Positions 18,429 to 26,508 of a stretch of 64,000 nucleotides of DNA are shown here, piece by piece. The DNA is taken from NCBI RefSeq assembly GCF_020510445.1, contig NZ_JAHBAG010000001.1:5184501-5248500 (forward strand), given 5' to 3'. Each line of letters opens with the position of its first letter. Positions within the stretch are counted from its first letter, which is position 1. This stretch comes from Hydrogenophaga taeniospiralis. GTDB taxonomy: Bacteria > Pseudomonadota > Gammaproteobacteria > Burkholderiales > Burkholderiaceae_C. The position numbers and the translations under genes were made by a program. The notes beneath the pieces are model-generated. The model had not been told where the DNA came from. It was given only the letters and a program-made list of their open reading frames with translations, and ran no database searches.

Positions 18429-19367
18429 TTATTTCGCCAGTGCGGCCTTGACCGCGTCCAGGCCGGGCTTGCCGTCGAACGTGGTCACACCGGCCAGCCA
18501 TTTGTCCACGGTGCCCGGGTTCTTCTTGAGGAAGGCGCGCGCCGCCGTGTTGGGTTTGACCTTGTTGAGGATCGGCTCCATCACCTGGTTTTCGATGGTG
18601 GTGCTGAACTGCAGGTTCTTGAGGAAGGCGTAGACGTTGGGGCAGCGCTTCTCATACGACGGCGGAACCGCGGTATAGACCTTGGCTTCCCCCAGGTTCG
18701 GCCCGAACACATCGTCGCCGCCCGCGAGGTAGCTCATCTTGATCTGCACGTTCATCGGGTGCGGCTCCCAGCCCAGGAACACGATGGCTTTCTGCGCCTT
18801 GCCCGCACGCTGGGCCTCGACCAGCATGCCCGCCTCGCTGGACTCCACCAGCTTGAACGCCTTCAGCCCAAATTTGTTGTCCTTGATCATTCCGGCGATC
18901 AGGGCGTTGCCGTCGTTGCCGGGCTCGATCCCATGGATCTTTCCCCCCAGTTCCTTCTCGAATTTCGAGATGTCGCCGAAGGTCTTGAGGCCCTTGTCGT
19001 ACAGATAGGTCGGCACCGCCAGCGTGTACTTGGCGCCCACCAGATTCGGCGTCTCCAGCACCTTGATGTCGCCCGCCTTCACGAAAGGCTCGATGACCGG
19101 TGTCATGGACGGATTCCAGTAGCCCAGGAAGGCGTCGATCTGTTTTTTCTTCATGCCGGCGAAGACGATGGGCACGGACGCGATGGTGACCCTGGGCTGG
19201 TAGCCGAGGCCTTCGAGCACCACCGAAGCCAGTCCGGTGGTGGCCGCGATGTCGCTCCAGCCCACGTCGGCAAAGTTGACGGTCTTGCAACTGGCGTCTT
19301 CGGCGAAAGCCTGCTGCCCCGTCAACAAGCCCGCCACGGCGAGTATTCCTGCTACCTTCATCTGCAT
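18429..19367 (-). CDS. choX: Choline ABC transporter substrate-binding protein
   Basis: Periplasmic binding protein, 312 aa, OpuAC/ProX fold. Sec signal peptide MQMKVAGILAVAGLLTGQQA with cleavage near AFA-ED. VNFADVGWSDIAATTGLASV, DAFLGYWNPSMTPVIEPF, the GNDGNALIAGMIKDNKFGLK loop and FLGWEPHPMNVQIKMSYL resemble ChoX of rhizobia and Burkholderia, where aromatic residues cage the quaternary amine. No permease or ATPase adjoins it. The nearest, at 32.9-34.8 kb, may serve it. It leads choX-betB-betA, with a putative GbdR site 171 bp upstream. Confidence 0.88.
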   Translation of the reverse strand: MQMKVAGILAVAGLLTGQQAFAEDASCKTVNFADVGWSDIAATTGLASVVLEGLGYQPRVTIASVPIVFAGMKKKQIDAFLGYWNPSMTPVIEPFVKAGDIKVLETPNLVGAKYTLAVPTYLYDKGLKTFGDISKFEKELGGKIHGIEPGNDGNALIAGMIKDNKFGLKAFKLVESSEAGMLVEAQRAGKAQKAIVFLGWEPHPMNVQIKMSYLAGGDDVFGPNLGEAKVYTAVPPSYEKRCPNVYAFLKNLQFSTTIENQVMEPILNKVKPNTAARAFLKKNPGTVDKWLAGVTTFDGKPGLDAVKAALAK

Positions 19368-19537
19368 GTTTGCTCCAGCTGAATAAGACGACACAGGCCC
19401 GAGCAACCGTTGACCAGGAAGTGGCCGCGCCTGTTGGGAAACACCCCCGTCAAGGGGTGCGCGGGTAGCGCCCGCCACCACCATGAACGGCTTTGGAACG
19501 CCAGTGCATGGTGCGGCGCATCGGGGCCTGGCGATTC

Positions 19538-19573
19538 GCTGAACACGCCAGTTTCTGGCCTGATTCCGACACG
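19538..19573 (-). promoter_or_regulatory. Candidate GbdR operator upstream of choX-betB-betA
   Basis: Minus strand half-sites TGTCGGAATCA and TGGCGTGTTCA, separated by 10 bp, as in the glyA upstream element. The 36-bp match differs at only about five positions although neither flank is similar. Located in the 214-bp gap between the EamA gene end and choX start. Confidence 0.72.
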
Positions 19574-19581
19574 CAACCGGC

Positions 19582-20508
19582 TCACAGCGGCGCGCTGGCC
19601 GCCGCGCGCGATGGCGCCACCGGGCGTGAGGCCAGGAAGACGCCGGGCAAGAGCAGCGCCGCGCCCCAGAAGTGGTACCAACCCAGGGATTCCCCAAGCA
19701 GCCACCAGGCTGCCAGGGCGCCGTAGAGCGGCCCCAGGTACAGGGTGGCGGCCACCTTGCTGGCGCCCAGGATCTGCTGCGACCATCCGTACAGACCAAA
19801 GGCCATCAGACCGGGAACCAGGGCCGCGACCAGCCCCATCAGGAGCGCATCGGCGCCTATCGCCGGGGTCGATGGCTGAGACATCTCCCAGGCCGCGCCT
19901 GCGGCAAGCATAGGCAGGGCGCCCCAGGCAGCGGCCGCCAGCCGGGCGGCGGCGCCCAACGGACTGCGCCAAGCCTCCAGCAGGAGCGCGTAGAGCGCCC
20001 AGCAGACCACGCTGGTCAGAATCCAGAGATCACCTTCGACAAACCGGAAGTCGGCGAGGCCCAACCAGTGGCCCTGCACGATGACATGCAACACGCCGGC
20101 CAATGCCAGTGCCAGACCCGCCCACTGCAGGCCACCCATGCGTTCGCGCAGCCACGCGGCCGAACTCACGGCGATGAGCGCCGGTGCGGCGGAGTAGATC
20201 AGGGCAATGTTGGTGGCGCTGGTCGTCCGACCGCCGATGTACACCCAAGCCCCGCAGGCCACCATGCCCAGAAAGCCCAGCACCAGGTACCGGTACCAGT
20301 GCCGGACCAGGTGGCGCCATTCCCGTCGCAGCTCGTCGCGCACCAGCCAGCTCAGCAACATGCCTGCCAATCCCCAGCGCATGAAACCCAGCGTGTAGGG
20401 TCCGACAACCCCCGGCGCCACGCGGGCCAGCAGGTTGTTGACCGTCCACAGGAGCGGGATCAGCCAGATGGACCACATGGCGAGCCGGATGTTTGCGTTT
20501 GACCGCAT
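19582..20508 (-). CDS. EamA-family (DMT superfamily) transporter
   Basis: 308-aa inner-membrane protein with about ten hydrophobic segments and two EamA repeats (about 10-140 and 155-290). Markers: WSIWLIPLLWTVNNLLARVA at the start, SATNIALIYSAAPALIAVSSA and LGPLYGALAAWWLLGESLG. Members export or import amino acids and other metabolites. The substrate cannot be told here, although the setting inside the betaine locus suggests a metabolite of that pathway. Divergent from the dipeptidase-fold gene across a 305-bp gap. Confidence 0.85.
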   Translation of the reverse strand: MRSNANIRLAMWSIWLIPLLWTVNNLLARVAPGVVGPYTLGFMRWGLAGMLLSWLVRDELRREWRHLVRHWYRYLVLGFLGMVACGAWVYIGGRTTSATNIALIYSAAPALIAVSSAAWLRERMGGLQWAGLALALAGVLHVIVQGHWLGLADFRFVEGDLWILTSVVCWALYALLLEAWRSPLGAAARLAAAAWGALPMLAAGAAWEMSQPSTPAIGADALLMGLVAALVPGLMAFGLYGWSQQILGASKVAATLYLGPLYGALAAWWLLGESLGWYHFWGAALLLPGVFLASRPVAPSRAAASAPL

Positions 20509-20813
20509 GGAACGTGCTTTCAGGAAGGGGGAAGAGGTGAAGGGCAGACAAAGGCAACCCGAATTGTCTCAGCAGCGTCCAGCGCCCCTGCGCCGATGCC
20601 ACGGCCCCCGGGCCTGTCGGCCTCCACCTCGGCAGAGAGAAGCGCTTGAAACCTGCGGCCGGTACCCGTCGGCAGCCATGTCGTTTATGAGCAAGTGCGC
20701 GTCTGTCATGCACAAGCTGGCCGGGGACCGCGCCACAACAATGAACGCACTCGACAGCACCCCTAACAGAAAACCAAGTCCCCTTCGCGTAAACCCTTAC
20801 CCACACCCAAGCC
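20509..20813. other. Intergenic region between EamA transporter and dgc operon
   Basis: 305 bp between divergent starts with no convincing gene. It must hold the promoter of the plus-strand dgc/gbc operon. A weak half-site TGTCGTTTATG at 20679-20689 resembles the GbdR half-site TGTCGGAATCA, but no second half-site lies 21 bp away, so I do not call an operator. No terminator hairpin seen. Confidence 0.5.
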
Positions 20814-21785
20814 ATGAGCAACTTGCACCAGGACGCCATCGTCATCGACGGTCTGATCATCTCGAAGTGGAGCCGCTCGGTCTTCGAGGACATGAAAAAG
20901 GGCGGCCTCACCGCCGCCAACTGCACCGTCTCGGTGTGGGACGACTTCAAGAGCACGGTGCACAACATCGCCGAGATGAAGAAGTCCATCCGCGAGAACA
21001 GCGACCTGCTGTCCCTGGTGCGCAGCACGGCCGACATCGAACAGGCCAAGAAGGACGGCAAGACCGGAATCATCCTCGGGTTCCAGAACGCGCACGCCTT
21101 CGAAGACCATCTGGGTTACGTCGAAGCCTTCGCGGACATGGGCGTTCGCGTGGTCCAGCTTTGCTACAACACGCAGAACCTGATCGGCACCGGCTGCTAC
21201 GAGCGCGACGGCGGCCTGTCGGGCTACGGGCGCGAGGTGATCGGCGAGATGAACCGCGTCGGGATCATGGTGGACCTGTCCCACGTGGGCGCCAAGACCT
21301 CGGAAGAAGCCATCCTCGAATCGAAGAAGCCGGTCACCTACAGCCACTGCCTGCCAGCCGGCCTGAAGGAACACCCGCGCAACAAGAGCGACGAACAGCT
21401 CAGGTTCATCGCCGACCGTGGCGGCTTCATCGGCGTGACCATGTTCCCACCCTTCCTCCGGCGCGGGATCGAGTCCACCGTGGACGACTACGTCGAGGCA
21501 CTCGACTACGTGATCAACCTCGTGGGCGAAGACTGCGTGGGCGTCGGTACCGACCACACGCAAGGCTACGGACAGGATTTCTTCGACCACATCACCCACG
21601 ACAAAGGACGGGGTCGCCGCCTGACGAATTTCGGCACCGTCCAGAACCCACTGGGCATTCGCACCATCGGTGAAATGCCCAACCTGACGGCCGCGATGGA
21701 GCGCGCCGGCTGGCCGGCCAGCAAGATCACAAAGGTCATGGGGCGCAACTGGCTCCGTGTTTTTGGTGAAGTGTGGAGTGTGTAG
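20814..21785 (+). CDS. Membrane dipeptidase-fold (peptidase M19) protein of the dimethylglycine operon
   Basis: 323 aa, clear renal-dipeptidase-like TIM barrel: VVQLCYNTQNLIGTGCYERD, GLSGYGREVIGEMNRVGIMV, DLSHVGAKTSEEAI, PVTYSHC, VGVGTDHTQGYG. Of the usual metal ligands, His157, His178 and Asp247 are present. The N-terminal His-x-Asp is replaced (IDGLIIS, Leu14 and Ile16), and the bridging Glu is Gln91 (LGFQNAHAFED). A normal binuclear dipeptidase is therefore doubtful. A homologue sits at the same place in the Pseudomonas aeruginosa dgc cluster (PA5396, from memory) with no assigned role. First gene of the plus-strand operon. Confidence 0.85.
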   Translation: MSNLHQDAIVIDGLIISKWSRSVFEDMKKGGLTAANCTVSVWDDFKSTVHNIAEMKKSIRENSDLLSLVRSTADIEQAKKDGKTGIILGFQNAHAFEDHLGYVEAFADMGVRVVQLCYNTQNLIGTGCYERDGGLSGYGREVIGEMNRVGIMVDLSHVGAKTSEEAILESKKPVTYSHCLPAGLKEHPRNKSDEQLRFIADRGGFIGVTMFPPFLRRGIESTVDDYVEALDYVINLVGEDCVGVGTDHTQGYGQDFFDHITHDKGRGRRLTNFGTVQNPLGIRTIGEMPNLTAAMERAGWPASKITKVMGRNWLRVFGEVWSV

Positions 21786-21848
21786 TTCAAGTCGCCCCGC
21801 CCCCGAGCAGTTCTCGCTTTCTTCTAACCAACGCAGGAGTTCCCCATC

Positions 21849-22730
21849 ATGATCAAGTCGCAGCCCTTCTCCCCTCGTCCCCGCCGCACGTTTCTGGCCC
21901 AGTCGCTGGGCCTGACCGCGCTGGCCGCCACCGGCATGGGCGCCCTGGCGCAATCCAAGCCCGTGCTCAAGATCGGTTTCGTGGACGGCTGGTCCGACAG
22001 CGTGGCGACCACGCACCTGGCCGCAGCCATCATCCGCAGCAAGCTGGGTCACCAGGTGGACCTGGTGCCGCTGGCCGCCGGCATCATGTGGCAAGGCGTG
22101 GCGCGTGGTGACCTGGACATGACCTTGTCCGCCTGGTTGCCCGTGACCCACGAGGCCTACCTGGCCAACTTCAAGGACAAGGTGCAGATCATCGGCGCCA
22201 ACTACCCGGGCGCCAAGATCGGCCTGATCGTGCCGGAGTACGTCAAGGCCACCAGCCTGGCGGACCTGAACAACTTCCGCGCCGACTTCGACAACCGCAT
22301 CGTCGGCATTGACGCCGGCGCCGGCGTGATGAAGAAGACCGAAGAGGCCATCAAGGCCTACGGCCTGGAGATGCGCCTGCTGCCGAGCTCGGGCCCCGCC
22401 ATGGCCGCCGAGCTGGACCGCGCCTACCGCGCCAACAAGGCCATCGCCGTGACCGGCTGGATCCCGCACTGGATGTTCGCGAAGTACAAGCTGCGCTTCC
22501 TGGCCGACCCCAAGAACATCTACGGCGCCGAAGAGCATGTGGACAGCGTGATCAACCCCGGCCTGAACGCCAAGGCCCCATCGGTCGTGGCCTTCCTCAA
22601 GAAGTTCTCCTGGAAGCCAGAGGAAATCGGCGCGGTGATGCTGGCCGTCGAAGGGGGCAGCAAGCCCGCCGCCGCCGCCGACAAATGGATGGCCGACAAC
22701 GCGGCGCGCGTCGCCGAGTGGACCTCCTGA
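21849..22730 (+). CDS. Glycine betaine/quaternary amine ABC substrate-binding protein (Tat signal)
   Basis: 293 aa, OpuAC/ProX-type solute-binding protein. The N-terminus has a twin-arginine signal (PRRTFLAQSLGLTALAATG, cleavage near ALA-QS), unlike the Sec signal of ChoX. Body: LKIGFVDGWSDSVATTHLAA, GDLDMTLSAWLPVTHEAYL, VGIDAGAGVMKKTEEAI, AVTGWIPHWMFAKYKLRFL. The Trp-rich sites fit a trimethylammonium cage. It is 63 bp downstream of the dipeptidase-fold gene. It probably delivers betaine or a relative to the ATPase/permease pair at 32.9-34.8 kb. Confidence 0.86.
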   Translation: MIKSQPFSPRPRRTFLAQSLGLTALAATGMGALAQSKPVLKIGFVDGWSDSVATTHLAAAIIRSKLGHQVDLVPLAAGIMWQGVARGDLDMTLSAWLPVTHEAYLANFKDKVQIIGANYPGAKIGLIVPEYVKATSLADLNNFRADFDNRIVGIDAGAGVMKKTEEAIKAYGLEMRLLPSSGPAMAAELDRAYRANKAIAVTGWIPHWMFAKYKLRFLADPKNIYGAEEHVDSVINPGLNAKAPSVVAFLKKFSWKPEEIGAVMLAVEGGSKPAAAADKWMADNAARVAEWTS

Positions 22731-22775
22731 GCGTCCGACTGAATCCAACCTTTAAATCGCAAAGGCTGTGTCGCC

Positions 22776-23846
22776 ATGTTGAAGCAAACCATTTCTTTTC
22801 AATGGCTGGCGCCTTGGGCGCTCAGTCTGGGCCTGGTGTTTTCCGCTCAGGCCCAGACAGCGTTGAAACATTGGCCACCTGAGGCTGCGACACAGCTGGA
22901 GAGCCTGATCCAGGCCAACGCCAACAAGGGTGCGTTTGCGGTGTTTGACGCCGACAACACCACCTACAACAACGACCTTGAAGAATCCTTGCTGCCCTAT
23001 CTGGAAATGAAGGGCATTCTGAGCCGCGACAAGCTCGACCCGGCGTTGAAGCTGATTCCGTTCAAGGACATCGACGGCCACAAGGAAAGCCTGAACAGCT
23101 ATTACTACCGCCTGTGCGAGATCGACGACCAGGTCTGCTACCCCTGGGTGGCCCAGGTGTTTTCGGGCTACACCTTGCGTGAGCTCAAGGGCTGGGTCGA
23201 TGACATGCTGGCCGCAGGCACCAGCATCCCCGCGACCTACTACGAAGGCACGGCGCTCAAGACGATCGCGGTCAAGCCGCCGAAGTTCTACACCGGCATG
23301 CAGGAGCTTTACAACAAGCTCATGGAAAACGGCATTGAGGTCTACGTGGTGAGCGCTGCCAGCGAAGAGCTGGTGCGCATGGTGTTGGCCGACCCGAAAA
23401 ATGGCTACAACATCAAACCGCAGAACGTCATCGGCGTCGGCATGCAGCTGAAAAACCGCAAGACCGGCGAGCTCACCAATGCGCGCAAATTGATTGCCGC
23501 CAAGACCTACGACCCCGCAGCCTTGCTGGACCACGAACTGACACCCGCGCTGTGGGCTCCCATGACCTGGTTCGAAGGCAAGCAGGCCGCCATCTACACC
23601 TATATCGACGAATGGAAGAAGCCCATTCTGGTGGCCGGTGACACCCCGGTGAGCGACGGCCCCATGCTGTTTCGCGGCACCGACGTGGAGCACGGCGGCT
23701 TGCGCGTGTGGGTGAACCGCAAAGACAAATACCTGGTGCAGATCCAGGCCATGCAGAAAAAACATGCTGAAGCCCAAAAGGCCCTGGGCCTGCCTGTCAC
23801 GGCGGACCGCAACTGGGTGGTGGTCAAGTCGGCGCAGATCCAGTAA
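22776..23846 (+). CDS. pchP: Phosphorylcholine phosphatase (HAD superfamily), periplasmic
   Basis: 356 aa. Signal peptide ends near SAQA (residue 26). HAD motif I is FAVFDADNTTY (nucleophile Asp58, acid Asp60), matching the DxDNTxY of P. aeruginosa PchP. Motif II is VVSAASEELV and motif III VAGDTPVSDGPML. PchP releases choline from phosphorylcholine made by phospholipase action, so this gene widens the pathway input to host lecithin or sphingomyelin breakdown products. It sits 45 bp after the betaine-binding protein. In Pseudomonas, pchP is under GbdR control but lies apart from the dgc genes. Confidence 0.86.
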   Translation: MLKQTISFQWLAPWALSLGLVFSAQAQTALKHWPPEAATQLESLIQANANKGAFAVFDADNTTYNNDLEESLLPYLEMKGILSRDKLDPALKLIPFKDIDGHKESLNSYYYRLCEIDDQVCYPWVAQVFSGYTLRELKGWVDDMLAAGTSIPATYYEGTALKTIAVKPPKFYTGMQELYNKLMENGIEVYVVSAASEELVRMVLADPKNGYNIKPQNVIGVGMQLKNRKTGELTNARKLIAAKTYDPAALLDHELTPALWAPMTWFEGKQAAIYTYIDEWKKPILVAGDTPVSDGPMLFRGTDVEHGGLRVWVNRKDKYLVQIQAMQKKHAEAQKALGLPVTADRNWVVVKSAQIQ

Positions 23847-23888
23847 GGCCGCGCCTGCGCAATTCCTCATTCATCAAAAAAAGTCCCC

Positions 23889-24422
23889 ATGAACCCCCAA
23901 CTCCCCATTGAAGTCAACGCCAGCACAGGCGTCTGGACCACCGACGGCCTACCGATGATTTATGTGCCGCGGCATTTCTTCGTCAACAACCACGTGGAAA
24001 CCGAAGCGGTGGTGGGTCGGGAGGTGTATGCCCCCGCGCTCTACAAGGCAGGCCACCGCTCGGCCTACTTCTGGTGCCAGAAAGAAGCCGCCACCCATGG
24101 CCTGACCGGCATGGCCGTGTACGAGCACTACCTCAAGCGCCTGTCGCAACGCGGCTGGGGCCTGTTCTCCTTCATCGAGTCCGATGCCACCACGGGCCAC
24201 GCCCGCGTTCGGCTGGAGCACTCGGTGTTCGTGCTGGCGCAGGGCATCGCCGGTGTGCCGGTGGACCACAGCAAGGTCTGCTACCTGTTCGCCGGCTGGT
24301 TCTCGGGCGCGATGGACTGGGTGCTGGAAACCAGCGGCTCGGCGCTGCGCACCACCAGCGTGGAAACGCAATGTGCGGCAGAAGGCCACGGTCACTGCGA
24401 GTTCACCGTCAGCCCCCTCTGA
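23889..24422 (+). CDS. DUF5943 / V4R-like protein of unknown function
   Basis: 177 aa, soluble, no signal peptide. The C-terminal half (about 75-177) resembles the V4R (4-vinyl reductase) ligand-binding fold, with Cys131, Cys162 and Cys170 (CAAEGHGHCEFTV) and His111 as possible metal or thiol ligands. It is immediately upstream of dgcA (24 bp), as in P. aeruginosa where an uncharacterised homologue (PA5397, from memory) precedes dgcA. Conserved position suggests a role in dimethylglycine demethylation, for example a C1 carrier, assembly factor or small-molecule sensor. None is shown. Confidence 0.8.
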   Translation: MNPQLPIEVNASTGVWTTDGLPMIYVPRHFFVNNHVETEAVVGREVYAPALYKAGHRSAYFWCQKEAATHGLTGMAVYEHYLKRLSQRGWGLFSFIESDATTGHARVRLEHSVFVLAQGIAGVPVDHSKVCYLFAGWFSGAMDWVLETSGSALRTTSVETQCAAEGHGHCEFTVSPL

Positions 24423-24446
24423 CACCTTCCGAGAAAAGCCTCCCCC

Positions 24447-26507
24447 ATGCGTTACCCGCACCTGTTTGAACCTCTGCGCCTGAACCAGGTGCTGCTGCGC
24501 AACCGCATCGTGAGCACGGCGCACGCCGAGGTGTACGCCGAAGGCGGCCACCCGACCGAGCGCTACATCCGCTACTACGAAGAGAAGGCCAAGGGCGGCG
24601 TGGGCCTGGCCATCTGCGGCGGCTCCAGCCCGGTCTCGCGCGACAGCCCCTGGTCGTGGTGGAGCTCGGTCAACCTGGCCACCAACACGGTGATCGAGCC
24701 CCTGGCCAACCTGGCCGAGACCATGCACAAACACGGCGCCAAGCTGATGATCCAGGCGACCCACATGGGCCGGCGCAACGCCTGGCACGGCTTCGACTGG
24801 CCGCACCTGGTCAGCCCCTCGGGCATCCGCGAGCCGGTGCACCGTGGCAACGCCAAGATGATCGAGATTGAGGAAATCCGCCGCATCGTGGCCGACTACG
24901 GCCGCGCCGCCAAGCGCGTCAAGGACGCGGGCCTGGACGGCATCGAGATCTCGGCCGCGCACCAGCAACTGATCGACCAGTTCTGGAGCCCGCGCGTCAA
25001 CCACCGCACCGACGAGTACGGCGGCAGCCTGGAGAACCGCCTGCGCTTCGGCATGGAGGTGCTGCAGGCCGTGCGCGAACAGGTGGGGGCCGATTTCTGC
25101 GTGGGCCTGCGCATGTGCGGCGACGAATTCCATGAAGACGGCATCAGCCACGAGATGGCCAAGGAGATCGCCCAGGCGATGTCCGAGAGCGGTCTGATCG
25201 ACTTCCTGAGCGTGGTGGGCTCGGGTGCCGACACCCACAACACCCTCGCCAACTGCATGCCGCCCATGGCGCTGCCGCCGGAGCCCTTCGTGCACCTGGC
25301 CGCCGGCATCAAGTCGGTGTCCAAGGTCCCGGTCATGCACGCGCAGAGCATCCGCGATGCCTCGCAGGCCGAGCGCATCCTGGCCACCGGCATGGTGGAC
25401 CTGGTGGGCATGACCCGCGCGCAGATCGCCGACCCGCACATGGTCATCAAGATCCGCGACGGCCGCGAAGACCAGATCAAGCAGTGCGTCGGTGCCAACT
25501 ACTGCATCGACCGCCAATACAACGGCCTGGACGTGCTGTGCGTGCAGAACGCCGCCACCAGCCGCGAGCAGACCATGCCCCACGTGATCCAGAAGACCAC
25601 GGGCGCGCGCCGCAAGGTGGTCGTGGTGGGCGCTGGCCCGGCTGGCCTGGAAGCCGCCCGCGTGGCGCGCGAGCGTGGCCACGACGTGGTGCTGTTCGAG
25701 AAGAACAGCGCGGTCGGCGGACAGGTGAACCTGGCCGCCAAGCCGCCCAAGCGCGAACAGATGGCCGGCATCATCCGCTGGTTCGACATGGAAACGGTGC
25801 GCCTGGGGGTGGACCGCCGCCTCGGCGTGGCGGCCACGGCCGAGATGATCCGCGCCGAAAAACCGGACATCGTGGTGCTGGCCACGGGCGGCACGCCACA
25901 CACCGGCCAGGTGCCCGCCTGGGGCGCGGCCGACGGCCTGTGCGTCAGCGGCTGGGACATCCTCTCGGGCGCGGTGGCACCGGCCGAGAACGTGCTGGTC
26001 TACGACAGCATCAGCACGCACGCCGGCACCGGCGTGGCCGACTTCATCGCGTCCCGCGGCAAGCTGGTGGAGATCGTGACCCCCGACGTGAAGGTGGCCG
26101 ACGACACGGGGGGCACCACCTTCCCGGTTTTCTACCGCCAGCTGTACGCCAACGGCGTGATCCAGACCCCCAACTTCTGGCTGGAGCGCGTGTACCGCGA
26201 GGGCGACAAGCTGATCGCGGTGCTGAAGAACGAGTACACCGAGGCGCTGGAAGAGCGCGCGGTCGATCAGGTGGTGATCGAGAACGGCATCCTGCCCAAC
26301 GAGGGTCTCTACCACCAGCTCAAGCCCCTGTCGCTGAACAAAGGGCAGACCGACATCGACGCCCTGTACGACGCCCTGCCGCAGCCCGACCTGAGCCTCC
26401 AGACCGAGGGCGACGATTTCCTGCTCTACCGCGTTGGCGACTGCGTGTCGATGCACAACATCCACGCCGCGATCTACGACTCGCTGCGCCTCTGTAAGGA
26501 CTTTTGA
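24447..26507 (+). CDS. dgcA: Dimethylglycine demethylase, catalytic flavoprotein subunit
   Basis: 686 aa. Demethylates dimethylglycine to sarcosine, passing electrons to DgcB/Etf. The N-terminal FMN TIM barrel of the old yellow enzyme/trimethylamine dehydrogenase type runs about 1-370 (FEPLRLNQVLLRNRIVSTAH, AAHQQLIDQFWSPRVNHRTD). C-terminal FAD/NAD-fold parts begin at KVVVVGAGPAGLEAARVARE. The iron-sulfur region reads CVGANYC...C: Cys347, Cys353 and Cys365 are present, but position 350, normally the second Cys of CxxCxxxC, is Ala. Overlaps nothing; dgcB starts 1 bp after its stop. Confidence 0.94.
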   Translation: MRYPHLFEPLRLNQVLLRNRIVSTAHAEVYAEGGHPTERYIRYYEEKAKGGVGLAICGGSSPVSRDSPWSWWSSVNLATNTVIEPLANLAETMHKHGAKLMIQATHMGRRNAWHGFDWPHLVSPSGIREPVHRGNAKMIEIEEIRRIVADYGRAAKRVKDAGLDGIEISAAHQQLIDQFWSPRVNHRTDEYGGSLENRLRFGMEVLQAVREQVGADFCVGLRMCGDEFHEDGISHEMAKEIAQAMSESGLIDFLSVVGSGADTHNTLANCMPPMALPPEPFVHLAAGIKSVSKVPVMHAQSIRDASQAERILATGMVDLVGMTRAQIADPHMVIKIRDGREDQIKQCVGANYCIDRQYNGLDVLCVQNAATSREQTMPHVIQKTTGARRKVVVVGAGPAGLEAARVARERGHDVVLFEKNSAVGGQVNLAAKPPKREQMAGIIRWFDMETVRLGVDRRLGVAATAEMIRAEKPDIVVLATGGTPHTGQVPAWGAADGLCVSGWDILSGAVAPAENVLVYDSISTHAGTGVADFIASRGKLVEIVTPDVKVADDTGGTTFPVFYRQLYANGVIQTPNFWLERVYREGDKLIAVLKNEYTEALEERAVDQVVIENGILPNEGLYHQLKPLSLNKGQTDIDALYDALPQPDLSLQTEGDDFLLYRVGDCVSMHNIHAAIYDSLRLCKDF

Positions 26508-26508
26508 G

